Shown in pieces: positions 30,750 to 39,999 of a stretch of DNA of 64,000 bases. The position numbers and the translations under genes are program-made. Positions within the stretch are counted from its first letter, which is position 1. Each line of letters begins with the position of its first letter. The stretch is from the NCBI RefSeq assembly GCF_022763245.1, contig NZ_JALEGV010000014.1, forward strand, positions 310,001 through 374,000, read 5' to 3'. Source of the DNA: Oricola sp. (GTDB taxonomy: Bacteria; Pseudomonadota; Alphaproteobacteria; Rhizobiales; Rhizobiaceae). The notes under the pieces are model-generated. The model was given only the letters and a program-made list of their open reading frames with translations. It searched no databases and was not told the DNA's origin.

Positions 30750-31724
30750 TTACATGCGCTCCTGCGGGATCTCGATCCCGATTTCCTTGTAGTAGCGGAT
30801 GGCGCCCGGATGCAGCGGCAGGTTCATGCCGATGAAGGGCTGTTCGGCGTTGATGCCGGCCAGGACCTTGATGTCGGACTTTGCCGCGTCGAGATTGCCC
30901 CAGAACTGCTTCGTCAGCTGGTAGGCGGTCTCCTCGTCCATGTCGGCATGCACGGCGGCCTGCATGGAGTATTCGGCGACCGTCACGTCCTCCTCGTTGA
31001 CGGCGTTGGCGTAGGTTCCGGCGGGAATGGTGCCGGCAAAGCGGCTTTCCTGCGCGGTGTATTCCTTCCACACCTCGGATTGCTGGGCTTCCTCGGAGAG
31101 CGTCAGGAGACGGATCGGGCCGAGCTGCTCGATGACCGAGACGCCGATCGGGGCGGGCCGCATGAAGACCTCGAACTGGCCGTCCTGGAAGGCCTGCAGT
31201 CCGGCGCCCCAGCCGAGGTTCACCGCCTCGTAGTCGTCGCCCGCCTTCATGCCGGACGCGGCCTCGATGATCGACTGGCTCTGCCCGTTGGCGGACCCGG
31301 CCGGCGGACCGGTGAAGATGCGGCTGCCGAAGGCGTCCTGCCAGTCCTCGATGCCGCTGTCGGCCTTGACGATGGCGTGGAAGAATCCGGCGGAAAAGGC
31401 GAACAGCCCGCGCAGGTTCTGGTAGGCGGCCTTGGCGTCCTCGGAGACGTCCTTGTAGGGGCCGACGCCCTTCGACATGGCGCCCATCGCCGGTGGCGGG
31501 CAGATCGAGACGTCGATCTCGCCCATGCCGGCCTTCAGGCAGGCGCGGGTGAGCGTCTGGCCGGAATTGATCTGAAGGTCGAGGTCGCCATAGGTCGCGA
31601 TGACCTGCATGGACAGCGTGGTCAGGCCCGAGGGCGTGCCCGTTTCGACGGTCAGGGTTTCGGCAAGGCATGCGGGCGTCACGGACAAGCCGGCGACAAG
31701 CGCCGTTGCGCGGATCAGATTCAT
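30750..31724 (-). CDS. TAXI family TRAP transporter substrate-binding protein
   Basis: A 324-residue periplasmic binding protein with a signal peptide (about 1-22, cleavage near CLA-ET) and the TAXI-family opening LTVETGTPSGLTTLSMQVIA with the early glycine-rich ligand loop. Cysteine is present near the signal end (PACLAE), but the context is not a convincing lipobox. Its ligand is not known. Being first of the operon with a TRAP permease and a sulfatase-family hydrolase, it may bind a sulfated or phosphonylated organic anion (inference). Confidence 0.92.
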   Translation of the reverse strand: MNLIRATALVAGLSVTPACLAETLTVETGTPSGLTTLSMQVIATYGDLDLQINSGQTLTRACLKAGMGEIDVSICPPPAMGAMSKGVGPYKDVSEDAKAAYQNLRGLFAFSAGFFHAIVKADSGIEDWQDAFGSRIFTGPPAGSANGQSQSIIEAASGMKAGDDYEAVNLGWGAGLQAFQDGQFEVFMRPAPIGVSVIEQLGPIRLLTLSEEAQQSEVWKEYTAQESRFAGTIPAGTYANAVNEEDVTVAEYSMQAAVHADMDEETAYQLTKQFWGNLDAAKSDIKVLAGINAEQPFIGMNLPLHPGAIRYYKEIGIEIPQERM

Positions 31725-31827
31725 CGTTCTCCTCCCTTGATGAGCTGATGCTGCGCGCGACTTTGCCTTTTCTCAGGTCTTGAGTAAAATTCGTATTTCC
31801 GCTCTTCGATACGCCAGTGCATACCTG

Positions 31828-32742
31828 ATGGACCCCAAGCATCTCTACCAATTCGCCGTGATCGTGGACCTCGGTTCGATGAAGCACGCGGCGCGCCGGC
31901 TGAACGTGACGCAGCCGACGCTGAGCCGCATGGTCCGCATCCTGGAGGACCAGGTCGGCTCCTCGCTCCTGCGCCGCGACCGCTACGGCGTGACGCCGAC
32001 GCAGATCGGCGAAACGCTGGCGCAGGAGGGGCGCGCGATCGCCGGCAGCGCGCTGCGCGCCGACGACGCGGTGGACCAGTGGCGTCTCGGCCTGACCAAG
32101 GAGTTGCGGATCGGCGTGGGGCCGGTTCTCGCCGTCGCGTTGATGGGGCGGTTCCTGGAGGACGCTCTCGCCAATGATTGGAAGAGCGCGCTCAGGATCG
32201 AGGTCGGGTCCGTCGCGCGGCTGATCAACCGCCTCGACCAGGGCGAGCTCGACGTCGTCTTCGCGCCGTCGCGGATCAACCGGGCGCAGGCAAGGCTGAC
32301 CCAGGAGGTCGTGCTGGACGACCGGATCGCGATCTATGCCGGCGCGAAGAGCCCGCTCGCCGGCCGCGAGGGCATCGTTCCCAGCGAGGAACTGTCAGGC
32401 CAGAAGTGGATCGCGATGGGTGCGGTGTCGGGCCTGCGCGGATCGACCCGGGAGGTGCTTCATATGCTCGGCTTGAAGAATGACGGCGTGTTCATGAATT
32501 TCAGCGGCGACGCGACGATGACGCTGCACCTTCTCAATTCGTCGAACGTGATGTGCGTCCTGCCGCGCCGGCTGGTCGAGTTGCTGCCGGGCGAGAAGCG
32601 TTTCACCGAGGTCCGGGTGGGCGTCGACCTGCCCGCTCGCAATGTCGCGATCTGGACGTCGGGCACCAATCACGACCTTCCCGCGATCCGCCTGCTGCGC
32701 GAACGCTTCATCGCCTTCACGCAGAATTCGGCGGAGGGATAG
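31828..32742 (+). CDS. LysR family transcriptional regulator
   Basis: A 304-residue LysR regulator. The winged HTH covers residues about 3-60 (FAVIVDLGSMKHAARRLNVT with TQPTLSRMVRILEDQVG), followed by the effector-binding domain from about 90. I start at ATG 31828 (MDPKHLYQ) because this matches the usual LysR N-terminus; the in-frame TTG at 31780 would add 16 atypical residues. The gene is divergent from the TAXI-TRAP-sulfatase operon with a gap of about 100 bp, the classic layout for a LysR activator and its target. Confidence 0.92.
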   Translation: MDPKHLYQFAVIVDLGSMKHAARRLNVTQPTLSRMVRILEDQVGSSLLRRDRYGVTPTQIGETLAQEGRAIAGSALRADDAVDQWRLGLTKELRIGVGPVLAVALMGRFLEDALANDWKSALRIEVGSVARLINRLDQGELDVVFAPSRINRAQARLTQEVVLDDRIAIYAGAKSPLAGREGIVPSEELSGQKWIAMGAVSGLRGSTREVLHMLGLKNDGVFMNFSGDATMTLHLLNSSNVMCVLPRRLVELLPGEKRFTEVRVGVDLPARNVAIWTSGTNHDLPAIRLLRERFIAFTQNSAEG

Positions 32743-32755
32743 CGACCCGCGTGAC

Positions 32756-32779
32756 CGACGGCGACAGTCGCCGCCGTCG
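32756..32779. terminator. Hairpin between convergent genes
   Basis: A perfect 8-bp stem CGACGGCG / CGCCGTCG with loop ACAGTCGC lies in the 57-bp gap between the LysR stop and the aminotransferase stop. No clear T-run follows on either strand, so it is at best a weak or Rho-assisted terminator. It is listed because the genes are convergent. Confidence 0.4.
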
Positions 32780-32799
32780 ATCTGCAATGTCTTCGATGG

Positions 32800-34182
32800 T
32801 CAGCCGCGTTGCTGCGCGACCCAGGTCTCGGTTTCCCGGAGCGTCTTCTCGAAGCAGCCCAGCATGTCGCCGATCTGCTCCTCGCTGATGATCAGCGGCG
32901 GGCAGAACGCGATCGTGTCGCCGATGGCGCGGACCACGAGACCGTTCTTCTGCGCCTGCTCGTAGACGAACATGCCGAGCTTCATTGCGGGGTCGAAGGG
33001 CGCCTTGGTCTCCTTGTCGGCGACGAGCTCGACGGCGGCGATCAGCCCTGCGCCGCGCACCTCGCCGACCAGTGCGTGGTCGGACATCGCCGCGAGCCCG
33101 TTCAGCAGCACTGGCGACAGGTCGGCGGCACGCTGCACGAGGCCGCGTTCCTCGATGATCTTCAAGTTCTCCAGCGCCACCGCCGTGGCGACCGGATGGC
33201 CAGAGCCGGTGAAGCCGTGGCCGAACCCGCCGATCCGCGCCGAATTGTCGGCGACGCCTTCATAGAGTGCGTCGGAAATCATCACCGCGGCGAGCGGCTG
33301 GTAGGAGGAGGTGATCTGCTTGGACAGCACCATGACGTCCGGCTCGATGCCGTAATAGTCGCTGCCGAAGGTGGTGCCGAGCCGTCCGAAGCCGGTGATG
33401 ACCTCGTCGGCCACCACCAGGATGTCGTGCTTGCGGCAGACCGCCTGGATCTTCTGCCAGTAGGTCGCGGGCGGCGGCAGCACGCCGCCGGCGGCCATCA
33501 GCGGTTCGCCGATGAAGGCGGCGATGGTCTCCGGGCCTTCCGCCAGGATCGCCTGGTCCAGCTCTTCGGCGAGCCGCGTCGCGAAATCCTCCTCGCTCTC
33601 GCCGTCGCGGGCGTAGCGATAGTGGTGCGGGCAGCCGACATGCAGGACGCCGGCGATGGGCAGGTCGAAATCCTGGTGGTTGAGCGGCAGGCCGGTCAGG
33701 CTTCCGGAGGCGACCGTGATGCCGTGATAGCCGCGAATGCGGCCGATGAACTTCTTCTTTTCCGGCCGGCCGATGGCGTTGTTGTAGTAGCGCACGAGCT
33801 TGACGACCGTGTCGTTGGCCTCCGAGCCCGAATTGGTGAAGAAGACGTGGTTCAGCCCCTCCGGCGTCATCTCCGCCAGCTTTTCTGCGAGGTCGATGGA
33901 GGGCGCGTGCGCCTTGTGGCTGAAGATGTGGGAATAGGGCAGGCGCTGCATCTGGCGGGTGGCCGCGTCCACCAGCCGCTGTTCGGAAAAGCCGACCGCG
34001 ACGCTCCACAGGCCCGCCAGTCCCTCGATGTATCGATTGCCGTCGTCGTCGAAGACGTAGATGCCCTCGCCGCGCTCCATCAGGGTCGGTCCGCGCTCCT
34101 CGTGCCGGCGCGCGTCCGTATAGGGGTGCAGGACATGGCGCACGTCGCGTGCGGCGGCGGAATTGGGCTTGTGCTCGTTCAT
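32800..34182 (-). CDS. Class III aminotransferase (omega-amino acid / diamine type)
   Basis: A 460-residue PLP-dependent class III aminotransferase. The PLP lysine is K288 in VLSKQITSSYQPL, with the aspartate of VVADEVITGFGR (about 257-268) and the phosphate-binding NSGSEAND (about 117-124). The family moves amino groups from omega-amino acids or amines to pyruvate or 2-oxoglutarate. The start at 34182 was chosen for a GGAAGG ribosome site 7 nt upstream; ATG 34197 lies 15 nt earlier in frame. A promoter-like sequence lies at 34219-34246. It could feed a semialdehyde to the GabD-like enzyme at 47322-48836 (inference). Confidence 0.92.
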   Translation of the reverse strand: MNEHKPNSAAARDVRHVLHPYTDARRHEERGPTLMERGEGIYVFDDDGNRYIEGLAGLWSVAVGFSEQRLVDAATRQMQRLPYSHIFSHKAHAPSIDLAEKLAEMTPEGLNHVFFTNSGSEANDTVVKLVRYYNNAIGRPEKKKFIGRIRGYHGITVASGSLTGLPLNHQDFDLPIAGVLHVGCPHHYRYARDGESEEDFATRLAEELDQAILAEGPETIAAFIGEPLMAAGGVLPPPATYWQKIQAVCRKHDILVVADEVITGFGRLGTTFGSDYYGIEPDVMVLSKQITSSYQPLAAVMISDALYEGVADNSARIGGFGHGFTGSGHPVATAVALENLKIIEERGLVQRAADLSPVLLNGLAAMSDHALVGEVRGAGLIAAVELVADKETKAPFDPAMKLGMFVYEQAQKNGLVVRAIGDTIAFCPPLIISEEQIGDMLGCFEKTLRETETWVAQQRG

Positions 34183-34218
34183 GGCAACGCCTTCCATCGG
34201 GTTTGCAGGTGTGGGCTA

Positions 34219-34246
34219 TTCATATTTTGGCGGACAATTTTGTCAA
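34219..34246 (-). promoter_or_regulatory. Putative aminotransferase promoter with inverted repeat
   Basis: On the minus strand, TTGACA (34246-34241), 16 bp, TATGAA (34224-34219), placing the start about 30 nt upstream of the coding region. The inverted repeat GACAA-TT-TTGTC (34233-34244) overlaps the -35 and may be an operator. The rest of the 630-bp gap 34183-34814 is AT-richer than its surroundings and shows no convincing gene. Confidence 0.5.
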
Positions 34247-34698
34247 ACGCATTCTGCGCGGCTGCCCACGTTTCCGCCACGGCTCTGCCTGAAATTTGCG
34301 CAAGAAGCGTGCGATTTTGGCCCGAGAAGCGGCGAATTTCCGGCGTTTTTCGCGGGAATACGGTGAATTCCGGCGCTGGATCGCCGCGATCAGGGTGGGG
34401 AATGCGCTGTCGACAGCGACGCTTCATGTCCCGTGGCTAGGTGAATCGGAGGACCTCCCCGCGCGCGTTCGAGGTCGCGGCGCCGTTGAATGGTGAATTT
34501 TCCAGGCTTTCCGCGTTCTTCGGAGCAATTATCTCTTTAATTACAATGGCTTGAAATTTGAGGGTTGCGACGAGTGCGCGTTCTCGCGCTCCGCGCCGCT
34601 GCATCGGTGCCTGCGGCATTTGATCATGTTCATCAACCGCTTAGCCGCTAACGGCGCTGAGCTTCGGGCCTTCGACAGGGTCAACTCAATCGGAAAGA

Positions 34699-34742
34699 TT
34701 GTCTGACATAACATTGACAGGCTTTCCATCGTCCGCTTAGCT
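34699..34742 (+). promoter_or_regulatory. Putative promoter and GntR-type operator of peptide ABC operon
   Basis: The 11-mer TTGTCTGACAT (34699-34709; core TGTC-T-GACA) resembles FadR-subfamily GntR operators (TNGTNNNACNA). It is followed by TTGACA (34714-34719) and, 17 bp on, TTAGCT (34737-34742) as a weak -10. The identical 11-mer is found at the gabD promoter (48924-48934). Coding starts at 34815. Confidence 0.5.
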
Positions 34743-34814
34743 GCCCACCGCAACCGCACAACCTTCGGGAGCCTTCAACCCGGGAGCCTTGAACCCTTGA
34801 GAGGAGTTGGCCGT

Positions 34815-36404
34815 ATGAGCCCAATGAAAGCCAGACCGACATTGCGCAGACTCTGCGCTGCGCCGATCGCCGCGATGCTTGCGACCGCGGTCGCGCTCGC
34901 CGCCGCCATTCCGGCCCAGGCCACGACCGTCAAGGCGGTGATGGGCTGGAACGTCGCGACCATCGATCCGCACAAGACCCGCTCGCGCGTCACCGCCACC
35001 CACGCCCAGATGATCTACGACCAGCTCTTCGGGCTCGACACCGCGCTCTACGTCAAGCCGCAGATGGTGGGCGACTACCAGGTGTCGGACGACGGCATGA
35101 CCTATCTGTTCACGCTGCGCGACGGCCTCGCCTTCCATGACGGCCGGCCGGTGACAGCGACCGACGTCGTCGCCTCGATGGAGCGCTGGATGGAAATGGT
35201 CCGCAACGGCCAGACCGCAGCGGAGCAGACCGAAAGCGTCACGGCGATCGCCGACAACCAGATCGAATGGCAGCTCAAGCGTCCGTTCCCCTTCCTTCTG
35301 GAACTGCTGGCACGGCCGACGCAGTCGCCCGCCGTCGTCATGCCGGCCGACATCGCCGCCTCGCGCGAGGCGCTCGAAGCCGGCGACATGATCGGCTCCG
35401 GCCCGTTCAAGTTCGCCGCCGACGAATGGGTGCCCGGCGCCAAGGTCGTCTATGTGAAGAACGAGGCCTACGTGCCCCGTTCCGAGCCGACCGACGGGTT
35501 CACCGGGTCCAAGGAGCCGTTCGTGGACCGGGTCGAGTGGCTGGTGATGAACGACCTGCAGACCGCGCAGGCCGCGCTGATCAATGGCGAGATCGACTTC
35601 ATGGAGAACCCGCCCTTCGAGACCTTCCAGGTGCTCGAGGCCTCCGGCGCCATCACGGTGCGCAGCCTCGACGATTACGGCCGCCAGGGCGTGTTTCTCT
35701 TCAACCACGCCCAGCCGCCCTTCGACAACAAGTATGCCCGCCAGGCGGTGCAGTGGCTGGTCGACCAGGACAAGTTCCTCAAGGTCGCCGTCGGGCGCGA
35801 GGACCTCTACCAGACCTGCCTGACGCTGTGGACCTGCGGTTCGCCCTACGAGACGCATGTCAATTCCGACGCGATCGCCGGCTACGATCCGGAAAAGGCC
35901 AAGGAACTCTTCGCCAAGGCCGGCTATGACGGCGAGAAGGTCGTGCTCCTGGAAAATGTCGAGGAGCCGCCGGAAGACGGCGCCATGCTGCTGCTCGCCC
36001 AGGAACTGCGCAACATCGGCGTCAATGTCGAACTCCTGCCGCTGGACTGGGCCGGCGTGGTCGAACACCGCCGCACCGAGGAAGGCTGGAGCGTCTATGT
36101 CAACGGCGCGCGCGGTCCCGACGGCGCGCTGCCCGTGCTCAACAATTTCGGCCGCACCAATTGCGGCAGCGGCACGGGCTTCGCCTGCAACGACGAGATC
36201 GCCGCCCTGCGCGACGACTGGGTGTTCTCCAAGACCGGCGACGAGTTGAAGGAGAACGCGGCGAAGCTGCAGGACATGATGAACGAGGAGGCGATCTATG
36301 TCGTGTTCGGCCAGTGGACGCTGCCGGTCGCCTATCGCAGCGACCTGACCGTTCAGGACGCACCCATGATCAGCACCTTCTTCGGCATGAAGAAGGCCGA
36401 GTAA
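34815..36404 (+). CDS. Peptide-type ABC transporter substrate-binding protein
   Basis: A 529-residue periplasmic binding protein of the SBP_bac_5 (DppA/OppA) family with a signal peptide of about 36 residues ending near PAQA-TT. The family signature region includes IDPHKTRSRVTATHAQMIYD (about 54-73) and the SDDGMTYLFTLRDGLAFHDG segment (about 92-111). ATG 34815 is chosen over the in-frame TTG 34797 because AGGAG lies 9 nt upstream. It leads a plus-strand operon with two permeases, a double ATPase and a serine hydrolase. Ligands of the family are di/oligopeptides, opines and similar amides. Confidence 0.93.
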   Translation: MSPMKARPTLRRLCAAPIAAMLATAVALAAAIPAQATTVKAVMGWNVATIDPHKTRSRVTATHAQMIYDQLFGLDTALYVKPQMVGDYQVSDDGMTYLFTLRDGLAFHDGRPVTATDVVASMERWMEMVRNGQTAAEQTESVTAIADNQIEWQLKRPFPFLLELLARPTQSPAVVMPADIAASREALEAGDMIGSGPFKFAADEWVPGAKVVYVKNEAYVPRSEPTDGFTGSKEPFVDRVEWLVMNDLQTAQAALINGEIDFMENPPFETFQVLEASGAITVRSLDDYGRQGVFLFNHAQPPFDNKYARQAVQWLVDQDKFLKVAVGREDLYQTCLTLWTCGSPYETHVNSDAIAGYDPEKAKELFAKAGYDGEKVVLLENVEEPPEDGAMLLLAQELRNIGVNVELLPLDWAGVVEHRRTEEGWSVYVNGARGPDGALPVLNNFGRTNCGSGTGFACNDEIAALRDDWVFSKTGDELKENAAKLQDMMNEEAIYVVFGQWTLPVAYRSDLTVQDAPMISTFFGMKKAE

Positions 36405-36416
36405 CACGGTCCGTGG

Positions 36417-36444
36417 TTCGCGCCGGGCTTCGGTCCGGCGCGAA
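36417..36444 (+). promoter_or_regulatory. GC-rich hairpin between binding-protein and permease genes
   Basis: A perfect 10-bp stem TTCGCGCCGG / CCGGCGCGAA with loop GCTTCGGT starts 12 bp after the binding-protein stop. It is not followed by a T-run. The remainder of the 144-bp gap to the permease start has no gene. A role in stabilising the upstream binding-protein message is inferred. Confidence 0.65.
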
Positions 36445-36548
36445 ATCCCGTCCGGCATGTCCCGACGGAGCCGTCCCCCGGCGGCATGCCCGTTTCTTCC
36501 GATCGGCGTGCTTGCGTCCGGATCGCGCCCGCTGACAAGGTAGCCTCG

Positions 36549-37496
36549 ATGGCCTTACGATACATCGGCAGACGTCTTGCGCTGCTCATCCCCGTCACCT
36601 TGCTGGCGACGCTGATCGTCTTCCTGATGGTGCGCCTTCTGCCGGGCGGCCCCGCCGGCATCCTGGCGGGCGAGGAAGCGACGATCGAGGAGATCGCCGC
36701 GCTGGAGGAAGAGCTGGGCCTCAACGAGCCGATCCCGCTGCAATACGTCGCCTGGCTCGGCCGCCTCGTCTCCGGCGATCTCGGCGAGTCGATCTTCAGC
36801 CAGTTGCCCGTCTTCGACCTCCTGATGCAGCGCGTCGAGCCGACCATCTCGCTGGCGATCCTGTCGCTTTGCCTGACGATCGTCATCGCGGTGCCGATGG
36901 GCTGCCTCACCGGCGCGATGCAGGGGGCGCGCACCGACCGGTTCTTCGTCGCCTTCACCGGCGTCCTGATCTCGCTGCCGGTCTTCCTGGTCGGCTATCT
37001 GCTGATCTATTCGCTGTCGCTGAAGATGCAGTGGTTCCCGGTCCAGGGCTATGTCTCCATCCAGGACGGCCCGGTCGACTTCCTGCGCCACCTCGCCCTG
37101 CCGGCCGTCGCGGTGACGCTGCATTCCATCGCCTTCATGTCGCGCATCACGCGGGTGTCGATGATCGAGCAGCTTGCCCGCGACTTCGTGCGCACGGCCC
37201 GGGCGAAGGGCGCGCCTGAGTTCCGCGTCATCACCCGCCACGCGCTGCGCAACGCCGCCCCCGCCATCATCGCGGTGATCGGGCTCGCCTTCCTCAACCT
37301 CATCAACGGCGTGATCATCGTCGAGACAGTATTTTCGCTGCCCGGCATCGGGCGCCTGCTGGTCGGCGCGATTTCCAACCGCGACTTCCCCGTCCTGCAG
37401 GGCATCCTGATCCTGTTCGTGATGATCAATCTCGTCGTCAACATCCTGCTCGACATTCTCTATGTCGTGCTCGACCCGCGCACCGCCGCCAAGTGA
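36549..37496 (+). CDS. ABC transporter permease, DppB type
   Basis: A 315-residue inner-membrane permease of the BPD_transp_1 family with the N-terminal DppB-type start (MALRYIGRRLALLIPVTLL), six predicted TM helices and the cytoplasmic EAA loop DFVRTARAKGAPEFRVITRH (about 214-233). The start at 36549 was selected because the longer frame adds 21 non-family residues. It pairs with the DppC-like permease that begins at its end. Together with the ATPase at 38386 and the binding protein it forms a peptide/opine-type importer. Confidence 0.93.
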   Translation: MALRYIGRRLALLIPVTLLATLIVFLMVRLLPGGPAGILAGEEATIEEIAALEEELGLNEPIPLQYVAWLGRLVSGDLGESIFSQLPVFDLLMQRVEPTISLAILSLCLTIVIAVPMGCLTGAMQGARTDRFFVAFTGVLISLPVFLVGYLLIYSLSLKMQWFPVQGYVSIQDGPVDFLRHLALPAVAVTLHSIAFMSRITRVSMIEQLARDFVRTARAKGAPEFRVITRHALRNAAPAIIAVIGLAFLNLINGVIIVETVFSLPGIGRLLVGAISNRDFPVLQGILILFVMINLVVNILLDILYVVLDPRTAAK

Positions 37497-37510
37497 ACAG
37501 GAGCCAATTC

Positions 37511-38389
37511 GTGGACAGACATATCCTCCTGGCGCCTTTCCGGCTTCTGCCGCGCGGCAGCGTCGGCGTCCTGGTGGCGATCACCCTTGCCGCGATCGTC
37601 GTGCTCGCCGTCCTGTCGGCGCTGCATCTCGCCGATCCCCTCTACATCGATCCCCTGAACCGCATGAAGCCGCCGTCGGCCGAGGCGCTGTTCGGCACCG
37701 ACCAGCTGGGCCGCGACATCTTCAGTCGCTGCATCTATGGCGCGCGCGTCTCGCTCTTCGTCGCCGTGACGACCACGCTCGTCACCTGCGTCGTCGGCGG
37801 TTCGATCGGCCTTCTGGCCGGCTATTCGCCGCTCTTCGACCTGTTCGGCATGCGCTTCATGGACGCGCTGATGACCATGCCGACCATCCTGCTCGCCATC
37901 GCGCTGTCGTCGATCATGGGGGCCGGCTTCTTCGTCGTCATCTTCGCCATCGCGGTGGCCGAGCTGCCGGGCGTGTCGCGCATCGTGCGCTCGGCCGTCT
38001 TCGCCATCGCGGCGCAGCCCTATGTCGAGGCTGCGCGGCTCAACGGGCGGCCGCACTGGCAGATCCTCGTCGTCCACATCCTGCCCAACGTGCTGCCCGT
38101 CATCCTCGTGCACGCGACCTTCCTGTTCGCCCATGTCATCATGGCGGAGGCGGCGCTCAGCTTCCTCGGCGCCGGCGTTCCGCCGTCCATCCCGAGCTGG
38201 GGCAACATGATCGCCATCGGCAAGGACGTCTTCGTCGTCGCGCCCTGGACCATCGTCTTTCCCGGCGCCTTCGTCGCGGTGACGGTCTATGTCATCAACG
38301 CCGTCGGCGACCATCTGCGCGAGCGGCTCGATCCGACGCTGTCCGGCGCGTTCCGCGAGGAAGCGGCCGGCATGGAGGCGCAGGCATGA
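37511..38389 (+). CDS. ABC transporter permease, DppC type
   Basis: A 292-residue DppC-like inner-membrane permease. The FGTDQLGRDIFSRCIYGARVS motif (about 60-80), with its invariant GTDxxGRD, is diagnostic, and the EAA loop follows at PYVEAARLNGRPHWQILVVH (about 171-190). GTG 37511 is preferred because AGGAG lies 7 nt upstream; GTG 37493 in the same frame would overlap the previous stop (GTGA) but has no ribosome site. Its own stop overlaps the ATPase start by ATGA. Confidence 0.92.
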   Translation: MDRHILLAPFRLLPRGSVGVLVAITLAAIVVLAVLSALHLADPLYIDPLNRMKPPSAEALFGTDQLGRDIFSRCIYGARVSLFVAVTTTLVTCVVGGSIGLLAGYSPLFDLFGMRFMDALMTMPTILLAIALSSIMGAGFFVVIFAIAVAELPGVSRIVRSAVFAIAAQPYVEAARLNGRPHWQILVVHILPNVLPVILVHATFLFAHVIMAEAALSFLGAGVPPSIPSWGNMIAIGKDVFVVAPWTIVFPGAFVAVTVYVINAVGDHLRERLDPTLSGAFREEAAGMEAQA

Positions 38390-39999
38390 GCGCGCTTCTC
38401 GACATCCGCGACTTCAAGGTCTCGCTCGGCCGGCACACGCTGATCGGCGGCGTCGACCTGCAGGTCCAGCCGGGCGAGGTCGTCGTCGTCGTCGGGCGCT
38501 CCGGCTCCGGCAAGTCGCTGACCGCGTCGGCGGTGATCGACCTCCTGCCGAAGATGCTGACGCCGTCGGGCGAGGTCGTCTTCGACGGACGCGACGTGAC
38601 GCGCCTGTCGCGCAAGGAGATCCGCTCGTTGCGTGGCGGCGACATCGGCTTCGTCTTCCAGGAACCGCTGTCGGCGCTCAACCCGCTGATGACCATCGGC
38701 CGGCAGATCGCCGAGGGCATCTCCTATCACCGCTCGCCGGGCGCCGCGCAGATGAAGCAGGAGGTGGCCGACCTTCTGGCCCAGGTCGGTCTCGCACAGC
38801 AGGGCGTGCGCGCCGATTCCTACCCGCACGAACTCTCCGGCGGCCAGCGCCAGCGCGTCGTGATCGCCATGGCGATCGCCAACCGGCCGAAGCTTATCAT
38901 CGCCGACGAACCGACGTCGGCGCTCGATGTGACGATCCAGAAGGAGATCGTCTCGCTCCTGATGACGCTGACGCGCGAGTACGGCGTCGCCATGCTGTTC
39001 ATCACCCACGACATCGGGCTTGCCGCGGAGATCGCCGACCGGATCATCGTCATGCGCGACGGCGAGATCGTCGAATCCGGCGCGCGTGCGCAGGTGATCG
39101 AGAACCCGACGCATGCCTATTCGCGCGCGCTGATCGAGCGCTCCACCTCGCTCGCGAGGTTTCGCGCGGTCGCCGAGGAAACCGACGCGCCGAGAAAGAC
39201 CACGGTCCGCCTGACCGGCTTCAGCCATGTCTATGGCGGACGACGGGCCGGCGATCGCGAGGTGAGGGCCGTCGACGACGTCTCCTTCGAAACCTCGGAA
39301 GGCCGCATCCTGGGTGTCGTCGGCGAATCCGGGTCCGGCAAGTCGACGCTGGCGCGCGCCCTGGTCAAGCTCCAGAAGCCGCAATACGGCACGATCGAGA
39401 TCTTCGGACGCGACGTCGCGACGCTCGGCCGCCGGGAGCGCGACCGGCTGCGGCCGCGGGTGCAGTATGTCTTCCAGGATCCCGGCGCCAGCCTCAATCC
39501 GCGCTGGCGCATCCGCGACATCGTCGCCGAGAGCCTCTATGCCATCCGCCGCGAACTGGGCCCGGACGAGGTGGCGTCGCGGGTGACCGAAGCGCTCGCC
39601 GCCACCGGGCTCGACGCCGCCATGGCCGACCGCTATCCGCACCAGCTCTCCGGCGGGCAGCGCCAGCGCGTGGCGATCGCGCGCGCCATCGCGCCGAAGC
39701 CGGACCTGCTGATCGCCGACGAGGCCGTCTCCGCGCTCGACACCGAAACCCGCGACGGGGTGCTGGAGGTGTTCCTGAAGCTGCGGCGCGAAAACGCCTG
39801 CTCGATCGTCTTCATCACCCACGATCTGAGCCTCGCCAAATATGTCTGCGACGACGTGATCGTCATGACCGCCGGCAAGATCGTGGAGCGCGGCACGACG
39901 GTGGACGTGTTCCGCGCGCCGAAGCACGACTACACGCGCGCGCTTATCGGCGCCGTTCCGAAGATGTACCGCCTGCAGGACGACGACGATGCCGGTTGA
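38386..39999 (+). CDS. Dipeptide ABC transporter ATP-binding protein, tandem DppD-DppF
   Basis: A 537-residue protein with two complete ABC ATPase domains fused. The first has Walker A GRSGSGKSLT (about 35-44), signature LSGGQRQRVVIAMAIANRP and IIADEPTSALD. The second has GESGSGKSTLA (about 316), signature LSGGQRQRVAIARAIAPKP and LIADEAVSALD. It supplies both nucleotide-binding subunits for the importer. Glutamate follows Walker B aspartate in both halves, so both sites look active. The gene overlaps the permease by ATGA and the following serine hydrolase gene by 11 bp. Confidence 0.95.
   Translation: MSALLDIRDFKVSLGRHTLIGGVDLQVQPGEVVVVVGRSGSGKSLTASAVIDLLPKMLTPSGEVVFDGRDVTRLSRKEIRSLRGGDIGFVFQEPLSALNPLMTIGRQIAEGISYHRSPGAAQMKQEVADLLAQVGLAQQGVRADSYPHELSGGQRQRVVIAMAIANRPKLIIADEPTSALDVTIQKEIVSLLMTLTREYGVAMLFITHDIGLAAEIADRIIVMRDGEIVESGARAQVIENPTHAYSRALIERSTSLARFRAVAEETDAPRKTTVRLTGFSHVYGGRRAGDREVRAVDDVSFETSEGRILGVVGESGSGKSTLARALVKLQKPQYGTIEIFGRDVATLGRRERDRLRPRVQYVFQDPGASLNPRWRIRDIVAESLYAIRRELGPDEVASRVTEALAATGLDAAMADRYPHQLSGGQRQRVAIARAIAPKPDLLIADEAVSALDTETRDGVLEVFLKLRRENACSIVFITHDLSLAKYVCDDVIVMTAGKIVERGTTVDVFRAPKHDYTRALIGAVPKMYRLQDDDDAG

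Noticed and set aside
34401-34700. AT-richer stretch before the peptide ABC operon as a possible small gene or origin
   Set aside because: No start with ribosome site, no iterons or DnaA-box cluster could be identified; only the promoter/operator at its right end is supported.
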